From assembly GCF_001421515.1 (NCBI RefSeq), contig NZ_LMKM01000033.1, positions 260,011 through 324,010 of the forward strand: a stretch of DNA of 64,000 nucleotides, in the 5' to 3' direction. Positions 7,745 through 16,021 of the stretch are shown here, piece after piece (within the stretch, counting starts at the first letter, position 1; each line of letters begins with the position of its first letter). The translations under genes and the position numbers were made by a program. Under the pieces are notes generated by a model. That model saw only the letters and a list, made by a program, of their open reading frames with translations, was not told the DNA's origin and ran no database searches. Source of the stretch: Pedobacter sp. Leaf216. GTDB taxonomy: Bacteria; Bacteroidota; Bacteroidia; Sphingobacteriales; Sphingobacteriaceae.

Positions 7745-8995
7745 ATGAATACTACAACACCGAATACATTAGATTTTCAGTCTGCCGCTCAACGGTTAAA
7801 GGGCGTAGTTAAGCGTACACCCTTAGAGTTTAATGCCGGGCTTTCTGCACATTACAATGCAAACATTTACCTTAAAAGGGAAGATTTGCAAATTGTACGA
7901 TCATATAAATTGCGTGGTGCTTACAACAAAATCAGCTCCTTGCCTCAAGATGCATTAATTAACGGCGTTGTTTGTGCAAGTGCAGGTAACCATGCACAAG
8001 GTGTAGCCTATTCATGCAAAAAACTGGGTATTAAGGGGGTAATTTTTATGCCCGAAATTACGCCTAAACAAAAGGTTAAACAAACTTATATGTTTGGTGG
8101 CGACAGTGTGGAAGTAATTTTGGTGGGTGATACTTTTGATGATTGTTTGAAAGAAGCCCTGGCATATAGCGCAGAAAAATTGGCAACTTTTATCCCACCA
8201 TTTGATGATGAAAAAGTAATTGAAGGACAAGCAACCGTAGGTATAGAAATTTACGAAGACTTGCCAGATCTGGATATGGTAGTGATGCCTGTTGGTGGTG
8301 GTGGATTAGCTTCTGGAGTGAGTGCTTACATGAAAACCGTTAAGCCCGATGTAAAATTGGTTGGTGTTGAGCCACTTGGAGCACCCTCAATGGTAACAGC
8401 AATGGAACACGGCGGGCCTTTTACTTTAGAAGAGATTGATCGTTTTGTGGATGGTGCAGCTGTAAAGCGAATTGGCCACATTACTTACGAATATTGCAAG
8501 GAACTGCTGGATCAGATGCATTTAATTCCAGAAGGAAAAATCTGTACCACAATATTAAAATTATATAATGAAGATGCAATTGTTGTAGAACCTGCCGGAG
8601 CACTCTCTGTAGCTGCATTAGATCAACTGAGAGACCAGATTGCAGGTAAAACAGTAGTTTGTATCGTTAGCGGAGGAAATAACGACATAGAGCGCATGCA
8701 GGAGATTAAAGAGAAATCTTTACTTTTCGAAGGCTTGAAACACTATTTTATTGTCCGTTTTCCGCAAAGACCAGGAGCTTTAAAACTGTTCGTAAATGAG
8801 GTTTTAGGTCCACAGGATGATATTACCCGCTTCGAATTTATTAAAAAAACAAATAAAGAAAACGGACCTGCATTGGTTGGCATCGAACTTTCTAACAAAA
8901 ATGATTATGCGAGTTTATTGCAACGTATGAAAGATTTTAAATTCGAGATTATTGAGCTGAATCAAGACCAAACTTTGTTTGAATATTTGGTTTGA
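7745..8995 (+). CDS. ilvA: Threonine ammonia-lyase (biosynthetic, single ACT-like domain)
   Basis: IlvA converts threonine to 2-oxobutyrate, the first step to isoleucine. The PLP-lysine lies in YLKREDLQIVRSYKLRGAYN and the phosphate-binding glycine loop is VGGGGLASG near residue 185. The 416-residue length and the C-terminal segment YFIVRFPQRPGALKLFVNEV indicate one ACT-like regulatory domain, as in the Bacillus/Corynebacterium type, rather than the two of E. coli IlvA. It closes the branched-chain gene series on the + strand, 241 bases after leuA. Confident. Confidence 0.95.
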   Translation: MNTTTPNTLDFQSAAQRLKGVVKRTPLEFNAGLSAHYNANIYLKREDLQIVRSYKLRGAYNKISSLPQDALINGVVCASAGNHAQGVAYSCKKLGIKGVIFMPEITPKQKVKQTYMFGGDSVEVILVGDTFDDCLKEALAYSAEKLATFIPPFDDEKVIEGQATVGIEIYEDLPDLDMVVMPVGGGGLASGVSAYMKTVKPDVKLVGVEPLGAPSMVTAMEHGGPFTLEEIDRFVDGAAVKRIGHITYEYCKELLDQMHLIPEGKICTTILKLYNEDAIVVEPAGALSVAALDQLRDQIAGKTVVCIVSGGNNDIERMQEIKEKSLLFEGLKHYFIVRFPQRPGALKLFVNEVLGPQDDITRFEFIKKTNKENGPALVGIELSNKNDYASLLQRMKDFKFEIIELNQDQTLFEYLV

Positions 8996-9020
8996 CATTA
9001 TTTAACCGTATATATATTTC

Positions 9021-9106
9021 CGTCATTTCGAGCGGAGTGCAACGAAGTCGAGAAATCTGTTAAGCATAGATCTCTCCATTCCACTGCGTTCCAGTCGAGA
9101 TGGCGA
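9021..9106. repeat. CGTCATTTCGAGCGGAG-type extragenic palindrome, copy 1
   Basis: The left arm begins CGTCATTTCGAGCGGAGTGC and the right arm ends CAGTCGAGATGGCG, an imperfect inverted repeat with AGATCTCT in the interior. A second copy lies at 9496-9632, on the other side of the cupin gene, and a fragment at 27398-27432. Confidence 0.8.
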
Positions 9107-9134
9107 TTTTTTTTAACGCAAAAAAATAAAAAAA

Positions 9135-9485
9135 ATGAATTTCAAAGATTTAAGCAACAAAACATTAATTGCTGACAGCGATATTGATTGGGAAGATTTA
9201 GGTGCTGGCGTTAAACGCAAAATTATGGCTTACGATGAAAATTTGATGCTTGTTAAAGTGGCATTTGAAAAAGATGCCATTGGCTCGATTCACAATCATC
9301 CTCATTTACAAATGAGTTATGTTGCAAAAGGGAGTTTCGAGGTAACAATGGGCGATGATAAGAAGATTTTAAATGAAGGAGACGTTTTCTTTGCCCCTTC
9401 TAATATTTTCCATGGTGTGGTTTGCCTGGAAGATGGATTGTTGATCGATATTTTTAATCCGCATCGGGAAGATTTTTTGAAGTAA
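9135..9485 (+). CDS. Cupin domain protein
   Basis: A 116-residue single-domain cupin. Motif 1 is IHNHPHLQMSYVAKGSFEVT (metal histidines about residues 53-57) and motif 2 is APSNIFHGVVCLEDG (His about 95). Such proteins are often metal-dependent sugar, keto-acid or quercetinase-like enzymes or small-molecule sensors; no substrate can be named. It is isolated: the gene is framed by two copies of the same palindromic repeat and is followed by a convergent gene. The ATG at 9135 follows an A-rich stretch. Confidence 0.85.
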   Translation: MNFKDLSNKTLIADSDIDWEDLGAGVKRKIMAYDENLMLVKVAFEKDAIGSIHNHPHLQMSYVAKGSFEVTMGDDKKILNEGDVFFAPSNIFHGVVCLEDGLLIDIFNPHREDFLK

Positions 9486-9495
9486 GACTGGTGAT

Positions 9496-9632
9496 CGTCA
9501 TTTCGAGCGGACCTGATAGCTATCGGATGCAACGCAGTTGAGAACCACGGAGTGCTCAGCGAAGCTAGATCTATCTAAAGAGCCTTTTTGATTTAGATCT
9601 CCCGCTCCACTGCGTTCCGGTCGAGATGACGA
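9496..9632. repeat. CGTCATTTCGAGCGG-type extragenic palindrome, copy 2
   Basis: This copy has the left arm CGTCATTTCGAGCGG, an inserted ACCTGATAGCTATCGGATG piece, and the right arm CGTTCCGGTCGAGATGACG. It repeats the structure of 9021-9106 in the same orientation. Confidence 0.8.
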
Positions 9633-9686
9633 CATTACGTGTGCAAATCGCTAGGAACCTTACACCCTCAACCTTGCACCTTAAAC

Positions 9687-10246
9687 CTATTCAAAAGTAA
9701 ACCTCACATTTTTATAGCCCAATCCTTCAATAATTGGCTTAAGCACAGTTGTTGCATTAGTTTTGGTTTGCGTTAAATACTCGATTTCTTAACTTCTGCA
9801 GTCACCTGTCTTTCTGCAGCTTTATACGCTTCATCTACCAAACCAGCTTCGCGGAAGAAAGCCATCTTCGTGTCGTAAACACGAGAGTTTTTATGGTCGA
9901 TTTTTACGTAACAAATTTCGGGCTGTGGTAAATTTACTACAGCGGTGTCCGCATCAATCTCAATATCTTCGCGGGTAATTTTTGTTAAGTCGATACAGCC
10001 TACTGCTTCGGCTTTAACGATCAATAAAACACTGGCTTCGGGTAAAAAATCCGTTTTATTTTTGTGTTCCAGAACATCGCTGATCTGATACCTTACCAGC
10101 TCCAATTTGCCAATGGCCTCAATTTTCTCAACCAGAAGCTGATGTTTGCTCTCTACAGAGGTATTGATGCTAAACTTTTTAGAGATAAATAAGTATCCTG
10201 CAACGATTAAAATTAACCAGGGTAAGAGGCGAAAAAAGAGCTTCAT
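9687..10246 (-). pseudogene. DUF4230 domain protein, frameshifted near the C-terminus
   Basis: The intact reading frame (10246 down to 9773) gives 157 residues: a membrane anchor at residues 7-22 (LPWLILIVAGYLFI), then a DUF4230 domain with the redox-neutral IDLTKITREDIEID pattern. It stops after VKKSSI. Reading one base out of frame from about 9786, the same strand continues EIEYLTQTKTNATTVL and then about 17 more residues to a TAG at 9687-9689, which looks like the expected family C-terminus. A single missing A (GTTAAGAAATC in place of GTTAAAGAAATC) would explain this. It may be a real mutation or a sequence error; the truncated protein may still work. Function of the family is unknown. Confidence 0.72.
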
Positions 10247-10380
10247 ATTTTAAAAAAATAGGGTACCAACATTTGTGTATTTAATCTGTTGCACAATAAT
10301 TAATCCATAAATCTTCAATTCTATTTTTTTGGCAGAAGATTTGTAATACCAATATCACACACAAATAAAAACTAATCAAC

Positions 10381-10791
10381 ATGAAAAAATTTACCATCTT
10401 AATGCTTTGCATTGCCACACTAGGTCTGGCTTCTTGCAAAAAAGAACCAATTGTTCAATCTAGCAATGCAATTTTAACCGTGGTTAAAGATGTATCTACT
10501 AATGCCTGGGTATTGAGTAATGACGGCAAAACATTCTCCGCTGATATTGCCGTTCCCCAGATCGATCAGTACCATATTGACAATGAAGGAACTTTGGTTT
10601 ACATTTCATACAATAACGGTGCAAGTTATATCGCATTACCTTTTGTTTATAATGTAGATGCCTATAGCTATGAAGTATATAACGGTGGAGTATCTATCGA
10701 TGTACAAAGTTCAGATTATCAAGCAACAACTCCGATTAAACCTACATCAACTGTAAGGGTAAAAATTGTGCTTGTTGGAAATGATTTATAG
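10381..10791 (+). CDS. Small secreted lipoprotein
   Basis: 136 residues with a clear lipoprotein signal: MKKFTILMLCIATLGLASCK, lipobox LASC with Cys19. The mature part is rich in beta-strand pattern (WVLSNDGKTFSADIAVPQI; VYISYNNGASYIALPF) and has no domain I recognise. It is monocistronic, and a strong hairpin terminator at 10807-10847 follows. Probably an outer-membrane-anchored or periplasmic protein. Confidence 0.8.
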   Translation: MKKFTILMLCIATLGLASCKKEPIVQSSNAILTVVKDVSTNAWVLSNDGKTFSADIAVPQIDQYHIDNEGTLVYISYNNGASYIALPFVYNVDAYSYEVYNGGVSIDVQSSDYQATTPIKPTSTVRVKIVLVGNDL

Positions 10792-10796
10792 GTAAT

Positions 10797-11789
10797 TTAA
10801 AACTCTAAAAAACGACTGATGTTCAGCTGAACGTGGTCGTTTTTTTTATGTTCTCCCCTATTTAGTTGTAATGCGCGGATATTCACACCATTTCGTTCCA
10901 ACAGCAACTCATCATAAAAACCTTTATAGTATACATCTTTTACTTCAAAACGCCTGCTATTCCAGTTGCTGCTGGTTTCAGCCCATTCTGGATAAAATAC
11001 AACGAATTCTTTTTCAGTTTTTAAACCGATTTTTTCGGCATCGGCTTTAGGTAAAACAACTGCGTTACCTAAAATTTGAGCAGTGTAAATGTGTTTTGGA
11101 TGCTGGTAAATTTCAGATGGCTTGCCCGTTTGTAATAACTCGCCGTTTTTTATAATCAGTAATTGATCGGCCAGGAATAAACCATCAGCAGGGTCGTGTG
11201 AAACCAAAATTACGGTAACACCAGTTTCTGAAGCTACACGCTTAATATCGGCACGCAGCTGGTTTTTAAGCAGCGCATCAACCTGACTAAAAGGTTCATC
11301 CAGCAATAAAACCTGGGTATCTGCAACCATTGCTTTGGCTATGGCTACACGCTGCTGCTCCCCACCACTTAACTCGATGATTTTTTTATTTTGCAGCGGT
11401 AAAATCCGAAGGTGCTCCATAATTTGAAGCGTTTTTTCGGCTTTGGTTTTTAGGTCGGTATTCGATAGCTGTGAGGCAATATTATCGTAAACTTTCGCAT
11501 AAATATTTAGCGAAAAATCCTGCGTAACCATTTTCATCTGTTTGTGGCCTGGAATCAATTGTTCATCAGGCCCCTTAACCCTTTGATCTTCGAAAAATAT
11601 TTCACCTGAATCGGTTTTTAACAGCCCATAAATAGATTTAAGTAAGGTAGATTTACCGCTACCACTCTCGCCGATAATGGCAACTACATCACCTCTTTTA
11701 ATGTCAAAACTTACATTTTTGATTCCACCGGCCTGCTCTGCCTGATATTGTTTGGTTAAATTTTTAACGCTGATTAGGGTATTGCTCAC
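10797..11789 (-). CDS. ABC transporter ATP-binding protein
   Basis: A single ABC ATPase of about 330 residues. Walker A GESGSGKST, signature LSGGEQQRVAIAKAM, Walker B VLLLDEPFSQVD and the switch histidine in LVSHDP are all intact. An extra 100-residue C-terminal part (from about YQHPKHIYTAQILGN) recalls the regulatory/TOBE-like tail of Pot/Fbp/spermidine-type importers. I chose the GTG at 11789 (VSNTLISVKNLTKQY) because it starts directly before the conserved first strand; an upstream TTG at 11828 adds a proline-rich stretch that is unlikely. No permease is adjacent, so the substrate is unknown. Confidence 0.88.
   Translation of the reverse strand: MSNTLISVKNLTKQYQAEQAGGIKNVSFDIKRGDVVAIIGESGSGKSTLLKSIYGLLKTDSGEIFFEDQRVKGPDEQLIPGHKQMKMVTQDFSLNIYAKVYDNIASQLSNTDLKTKAEKTLQIMEHLRILPLQNKKIIELSGGEQQRVAIAKAMVADTQVLLLDEPFSQVDALLKNQLRADIKRVASETGVTVILVSHDPADGLFLADQLLIIKNGELLQTGKPSEIYQHPKHIYTAQILGNAVVLPKADAEKIGLKTEKEFVVFYPEWAETSSNWNSRRFEVKDVYYKGFYDELLLERNGVNIRALQLNRGEHKKNDHVQLNISRFLEF
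10807..10847 (+). terminator. Bidirectional-type terminator overlapping the 3' end of the ABC gene
   Basis: ACGAC...GTCGT outer arms with an inner GTTCAGCTGAAC palindrome, followed by eight T. It terminates the lipoprotein gene while lying within the last codons of the convergent ABC ATPase gene. Confidence 0.8.
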
Positions 11790-11921
11790 GTGGTAAAGAT
11801 AAGAAAAAGGCGGAGGGTTTTGAGGCAAAGGGTATAAGGTTACAACTTGTATAATTGTTAATATTTTATTTAGAGATTCCCAAAAACGGTAATTATCTTT
11901 AAATCAAATAAATACAAAGAC

Positions 11922-12071
11922 ATGAAGGCTAAAATCACACTAATTCTTGATGATGCTGTTATAGAGCAGGCTAAAATTTATGCGGAAGAGCGAGGAATAA
12001 GTTTAGATGAATTTATGGAGAATTGCTTTAAGTCTTTGATCGATGAGAATAATCCTACTGAAACAATATAA
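11922..12071 (+). CDS. Small antitoxin-like protein (DUF6364-type ribbon-helix-helix)
   Basis: A 49-residue protein starting MKAKITLILDDAVIEQAKIY and continuing EERGISLDEFMENCF. The pattern of a short strand, then two helices with an alternating 'A..YA...G.SLDEFME' core, matches ribbon-helix-helix antitoxins of the DUF6364 type. No toxin gene adjoins it: upstream is the divergent ABC gene and downstream a terminator and a convergent gene. It may be an orphan antitoxin. Confidence 0.7.
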   Translation: MKAKITLILDDAVIEQAKIYAEERGISLDEFMENCFKSLIDENNPTETI

Positions 12072-12075
12072 CAAA

Positions 12076-12110
12076 AAATCCTGTCTCGCCTAACCGAAAC
12101 AGGATCTGTT
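12076..12110 (+). terminator. Hairpin terminator after the antitoxin-like gene
   Basis: ATCCTGT and ACAGGAT form a 7-bp stem around CTCGCCTAACCGA, followed by CTGTTTTATTT. It lies five bases past the stop codon. Confidence 0.7.
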
Positions 12111-12121
12111 TTATTTGTGCA

Positions 12122-12149
12122 TTAAGTCCCCTTTAGGGGATTTAGGGGT
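12122..12149. repeat. CCCCTTTAGGGGATTTAGGGG element
   Basis: A copy of the family seen in the leu operon, here lying directly after the stop codon of the convergent outer-membrane protein gene. Confidence 0.7.
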
Positions 12150-12935
12150 TTAATTTAATCCGAAGGTAACCCCGAAGCTCATATTTTTTAAGCCAGCTTG
12201 TTGCGAAGTTGTAAACATATCGTTAAAGTAATATTTGGTAAATAATCCTATACCACCATAGCCAAATCTAACTGTACCACCGTAACGAACCGATTGAAAA
12301 TGGTAACTATCATATTGTTTTTCTTTGCCGCGTTCTTCACTAATCTGTTTAATTTTTCCGTTTAACAAAAAGCTAACTTCCGGACCTAACACTAGGTAAA
12401 ATCTTTTACCGTTTTTGTTTTCGCTCGTACGGAATTCAAAGTTTAACGGAATGTGCACATAGCTGCTTGAAAAGCGGTTTTTAGAAAAATGTATTGGAGA
12501 TTGATCAGTATAAACAAACTCGTTAGAATTTTTAGCGATCGTAATGTCTTTTCTTAAACGAATTAAGGTCCAATCGAAACCACCGGCTACATAAACTTTA
12601 AAGTTAGAATTAAAACGGTAGCCAAACTGTAGGATATCGAAAGAGAAAGTACTTGTTTTTCCCCCTTTGTAATCTAAAAAGTCATTATTCGGAGATAAAT
12701 TAAAACTTCCATTGTCTATTAGTCTTGAGAATCCCCAATCTACCCTTGTAAAAGTAATTCCACCTACAAAGCGGCCTTTTTTAGCTGAATCGGCTGATTT
12801 TGTTTTAATCATAATACCATGACCTTCGCTGTAATCCATTTTCTTTTTGGTACTATCTTGTTGTGCAAAAGCACCTGGAGCCATAACACTGGCAAGCCCG
12901 CTTACCAAAAGTGTTGTAAATATTAGACGTTTCAT
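12150..12935 (-). CDS. Outer membrane beta-barrel protein
   Basis: 261 residues with a signal peptide (MKRLIFTTLLVSGLASVMAP, cut near GAFA-QQ). The rest alternates polar and aromatic residues typical of an 8-10 strand barrel (FSFDILQFGYRFNSNFKVYV; FRTSENKNGKRFYLVLGPE) and ends in a strand closing with FGVTFGLN. It resembles PorT-type small barrels of Bacteroidota, though I cannot assign a named family member. It is the third gene of a set with the sigma factor and membrane protein upstream, about 110 bases away. Confidence 0.8.
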   Translation of the reverse strand: MKRLIFTTLLVSGLASVMAPGAFAQQDSTKKKMDYSEGHGIMIKTKSADSAKKGRFVGGITFTRVDWGFSRLIDNGSFNLSPNNDFLDYKGGKTSTFSFDILQFGYRFNSNFKVYVAGGFDWTLIRLRKDITIAKNSNEFVYTDQSPIHFSKNRFSSSYVHIPLNFEFRTSENKNGKRFYLVLGPEVSFLLNGKIKQISEERGKEKQYDSYHFQSVRYGGTVRFGYGGIGLFTKYYFNDMFTTSQQAGLKNMSFGVTFGLN

Positions 12936-13046
12936 ATATGTGTGTATTATTGAATTATGGAGTGAGTGAATTATTGAATGTTAGAAAGTTTAATGTAATA
13001 TTTAAGGTTATGATACTAGCAACTATGAACTGATAATGAAAACTGA

Positions 13047-13799
13047 TTACTTCTTGCGTTTTCCTATTTTAAACGGACCGATATTGATTGATGATAAAGA
13101 AGAGTCGTCATCATCAGTACGGAACTGAATTAACTTATCTTTTCTTTTATCCATTTTATTAACGATCAGATTCACTACGTCGCCAACATTACGGATATTT
13201 TTGATACTCTGTTCATTATCGTTAATGGCTTCATCTGTTTTAACAGGTGTTGCAATAGCCGCGGTTACAACTTCTTGTTTTGGCTGTAAAATCGCCTCTT
13301 CAATTTTTGTCTTGATGTCTTTTTTAGGCTCATCTACTTTAGCTATGTTTGTTTCTTGCTTTTGCATTTCAGGAGCCGTAACAATGCTTTTTTGCTCCAC
13401 AACTGGCTTAACCTTTTGTTTTACCTTTGTTTTGGCAATAGCACTTATCGCTTTACGTTCAACTGGTAAAACTGGTGCAATATTTTCTATTATTTTAGTT
13501 GCTGTATCTATAACAACTGGTAACTGCGTTTCTGGCTTTGTTTTTTCAATGGAGTTATTGGCCAGTTGTTTGCTTTCAATCGTGCTATAATGTTGCTGAT
13601 AAATTAAAATACCAATGGTGGCGATCAATAACACGGCTGCTGCTGATAGCCAGTAAATTGGCACGATTCTTTTTTTCTTAGGTGTTATTTCGCTTTCAAT
13701 ATTGCTCCATAAATCTCTAGAAGGTGTTACTTCAGCATCAGCAAAAGCATCCTTAAATAACTGATCAAAATCCTTATCCCGTATAGGTTGCATAACCAA
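13047..13799 (-). CDS. Single-pass membrane protein, probable anti-sigma-type partner
   Basis: 250 residues: a short cytoplasmic N-terminus (DFDQLFKDAFADAEVTPSRD), a transmembrane helix at about residues 46-66 (IYWLSAAAVLLIATIGILIY), and a long Lys/Glu/Pro-rich periplasmic region ending in FKIGKRKK. The start overlaps the sigma factor's 3' end by 26 bases (ATG at 13799; a second ATG at 13793 is also possible). Position directly after an ECF sigma gene and this topology suggest an anti-sigma or sigma-responsive membrane factor. No zinc-finger anti-sigma motif is visible, so the function is inference. Confidence 0.78.
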   Translation of the reverse strand: MVMQPIRDKDFDQLFKDAFADAEVTPSRDLWSNIESEITPKKKRIVPIYWLSAAAVLLIATIGILIYQQHYSTIESKQLANNSIEKTKPETQLPVVIDTATKIIENIAPVLPVERKAISAIAKTKVKQKVKPVVEQKSIVTAPEMQKQETNIAKVDEPKKDIKTKIEEAILQPKQEVVTAAIATPVKTDEAINDNEQSIKNIRNVGDVVNLIVNKMDKRKDKLIQFRTDDDDSSLSSINIGPFKIGKRKK

Positions 13800-14343
13800 A
13801 TCCCTCCATTTTTATAATTTCTTCTTTTAATATTGCTCTTGCTCTTGATAATTGCGATTTACTCGCGCCTTCTGAGATACCAAGCGTTTCTCCAATTTCT
13901 TTGTGCGAATAACCTTCTATCACGTACATGTTAAAAACCATGCGGTAACCATCTGCCAGTTTTTGTATTACCTTCATTAAATCCTGCATCCCTAAAGTGC
14001 CAAAATCAAATCCGGTTGATGGCTGTTCGTAAGCTTCATCTATTTCTACCACATTTAAGCTGCGTAAATTTTTACGGTAACTTTCAATTGCAGTATTTAC
14101 CATAACCCTTCTAATCCAGCCTTCAAAAGAACCATCCCCTCTATACTCCTTAATTTTCTGAAAAATTTTAATGTACCCCATTTGCAGCACATCTTCTGCC
14201 TCCATTCTATCTTTTGCGTAGCGCATGCATACGGCCAACATTTTCGATGCAGTTTGCTTGTAAAGCAGCTCCTGCATCTTCCGGTCGCCAGCTTTGCAGC
14301 CTTCCATCAAATCGTTTATCGTATAGCTTCGCGTCAATTTCAT
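13774..14343 (-). CDS. ECF-type RNA polymerase sigma factor
   Basis: 189 residues with sigma-70 region 2 (LLYKQTASKMLAVCMRYAKD; AEDVLQMGYIKIFQKI) and region 4 helix-turn-helix (GYSHKEIGETLGISEGASKS then QLSRARAILKEEI). It directs core polymerase to a stress or envelope regulon. The gene overlaps the downstream membrane-protein gene by 26 bases, so translation is coupled. Together with the outer-membrane protein it may form a self-contained envelope-signalling unit. The specific signal is unknown. Confidence 0.92.
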   Translation of the reverse strand: MKLTRSYTINDLMEGCKAGDRKMQELLYKQTASKMLAVCMRYAKDRMEAEDVLQMGYIKIFQKIKEYRGDGSFEGWIRRVMVNTAIESYRKNLRSLNVVEIDEAYEQPSTGFDFGTLGMQDLMKVIQKLADGYRMVFNMYVIEGYSHKEIGETLGISEGASKSQLSRARAILKEEIIKMEGFGYATYTG

Positions 14344-14516
14344 TGTGTGTTTGTATATAGAAGATGGGCAATTACAAACAATGGTTGCATGAGGAGAGAA
14401 AAAAAGTTAAATAAAGTTAAAATCGTTACTCTACCTATTGATAATCAATAAGATATAGTTAAAATAAATTTCAAGAAAGATATAAATTTTATTTGAAAAT
14501 GAACATGCAGTATTTC

Positions 14517-14580
14517 ATCGGGAGCAGCAGTCCCGCTATTCGCTACTTCCGATGAAAAATCGGAATCGCTGCTATCGGGT
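14517..14580. repeat. Interspersed repeat with ATCGGGAGCAGCAG / CGCTGCTATCGGG arms
   Basis: The outer arms ATCGGGAGCAGCAG and CGCTGCTATCGGG pair imperfectly, and TCCGATGAAAAATCGGA forms an inner hairpin. It lies in the gap upstream of the sigma factor gene (14344-14684), where I see no gene. Confidence 0.6.
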
Positions 14581-14604
14581 TTAAAAACCATGGAACAGTT
14601 TAAA

Positions 14605-14643
14605 AATAAAAAACCTCGCAGGTTTTGAAAACCTGCGAGGTTT
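14605..14643 (-). terminator. Strong terminator of the 14685-15842 gene
   Basis: AAACCTCGCAGGTTTT, loop, AACCTGCGAGGTTT gives a 14-bp perfect stem. On the - strand it is followed by TTTTTTATTTTTA, so it terminates the gene whose stop is at 14685. Confidence 0.85.
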
Positions 14644-14684
14644 GAAATCGGGTATGGGTTTAATCACCCTAAGCGTTATACCTC

Positions 14685-15842
14685 TTACTGCTCATTTTTC
14701 TTCACCTTAAACAATTTGAAATCCTGTTTGTAGGTCAAAAAGAATGAATGGTTAAACTGAAGCTGTTTATCGGTATGGTCTAAATCTATATGTGGCTCAA
14801 AACGAACATCAAGGTATAAATGTGGAATCAGCTCTTTTTGGTAAGCATAACGCAAGGAAACAATGTTTCTGGCACTTTGCTTTAAGCCCGGGCTATATAG
14901 GTTATCAGAAACAGATTCGTAAAGCGGCATACCTTTAATTGAAATGAAGTTATTTCCTTTCCAGTATGAAGCTACTAAACTTCCCCATTTACTTTCTACA
15001 CCTGCATTTAACCATAAACCAAAGCCATCTTGGTAAGCTCTTCTTTTATCTGGTGAAAAATCTTTATACACCGCAATATAGTTATCGGTATATACCTGTT
15101 TAATATTGGTATTAATTGCTTTATGCAGCTTTAAACCAGTTGCACCATTAAACATGGTGGTAATTGGAATTTCTTTCAGCACATCAATTTGCCCACCCTG
15201 GTGGAATGCTAAAAACTGTGCTGGTAAACTAAATTTCCATCCATTACCTTCCGCAATGGTACTTTCGGTAGATAACCCACCAATAATTTCTTCTTTAGCA
15301 GGATCACCTTTGTAAATCATTTTTTGCCAGGCAATCCAGGCATCCAATGTAAACTTTTTACGCTCTACCAATAATTGTGTACCATATTCAATCGGTGTAG
15401 TTATCGTCCTTTCAAAATCGTATAAAGGCTCGATATATTTGTGCTGAATGTTACCTTCTAAACTTCCGAAAATTAAAGTGAGGTTTCTTTTATGGTATTT
15501 AACACTGAATAATGGTTTCGCATCAGAAATTCCGTTTCTACCAAAATCCTTTCTTATAGAAGCACCTGCGGTAATTGCCAGATTTGGATGTGCATAATAA
15601 ACGATTTGAGGCTGCAACTGCGTTCCGTACAATGTATAACCATCATGAAAATCGTTGGTATACTCGTAATTACGGACAAAATTTAAATTGTAAAAATTGA
15701 AATGAACCTCATTGGTTAAACTGCTATCCGGACGGATTCTGTTTTCGAAAGCCGATTGATTAAACTGAGCTGAAGCAAAATAAGAACTGAGGAGAAAAGT
15801 TATTAATAGTGAGGTCCTTTTCAGACCTGGGCTTGTAAACAT
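14685..15842 (-). CDS. Secreted / outer membrane protein of unknown function
   Basis: 385 residues with an N-terminal signal peptide (TSLLITFLLSSYFASA-Q near residue 25). The rest is beta-strand-rich with aromatic-girdle patterns (VHFNFYNLNFVRNYEYTND; HLYLDVRFEPHIDLDHTD; FNHSFFLTYKQDFKLF), fitting an outer-membrane barrel of 12-16 strands. I do not recognise the family. A consensus -7 element lies 19 bases upstream and a strong terminator lies downstream, so it is transcribed alone. Confidence 0.78.
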   Translation of the reverse strand: MFTSPGLKRTSLLITFLLSSYFASAQFNQSAFENRIRPDSSLTNEVHFNFYNLNFVRNYEYTNDFHDGYTLYGTQLQPQIVYYAHPNLAITAGASIRKDFGRNGISDAKPLFSVKYHKRNLTLIFGSLEGNIQHKYIEPLYDFERTITTPIEYGTQLLVERKKFTLDAWIAWQKMIYKGDPAKEEIIGGLSTESTIAEGNGWKFSLPAQFLAFHQGGQIDVLKEIPITTMFNGATGLKLHKAINTNIKQVYTDNYIAVYKDFSPDKRRAYQDGFGLWLNAGVESKWGSLVASYWKGNNFISIKGMPLYESVSDNLYSPGLKQSARNIVSLRYAYQKELIPHLYLDVRFEPHIDLDHTDKQLQFNHSFFLTYKQDFKLFKVKKNEQ

Positions 15843-15861
15843 GTGCTTGGATTTTATCGCC

Positions 15862-15869
15862 CAAATTTA
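15862..15869 (-). promoter_or_regulatory. -7 promoter element TAAATTTG
   Basis: An exact TAnnTTTG match on the - strand, 19 bases before the ATG at 15842. No TTG is seen at the -33 position, so support rests on the -7 element and its location. Confidence 0.55.
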
Positions 15870-15888
15870 GAATAGTTTTTGGTTTATT

Positions 15889-15972
15889 TAACCGCAAAGC
15901 ACGCGAAGTTTACGCAAAGGAAACAAAGTTAATCGGGTTAACCACCAAGGCACAAAAAACACAAAGTTTGCA
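15889..15972. repeat. Two degenerate AACC(G/A)C-AAAG-CAC repeats
   Basis: AACCGCAAAGCACGCGAAG and AACCACCAAGGCACAAAAA follow one another, each ending AAACAAAGTT or CACAAAGTTT. They resemble the CACAGAAACACGG tract at 5140. Confidence 0.4.
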
Positions 15973-16021
15973 ATACGCTCAATTAGAAATAAAATTGTTG
16001 GTTATATACTATGGCTAAAAA

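Noticed and set aside
9021..9106. tRNA or small RNA gene
   Set aside because: The inverted repeat has no cloverleaf or anticodon arm, and a second copy lies at 9496; it is a dispersed palindrome.
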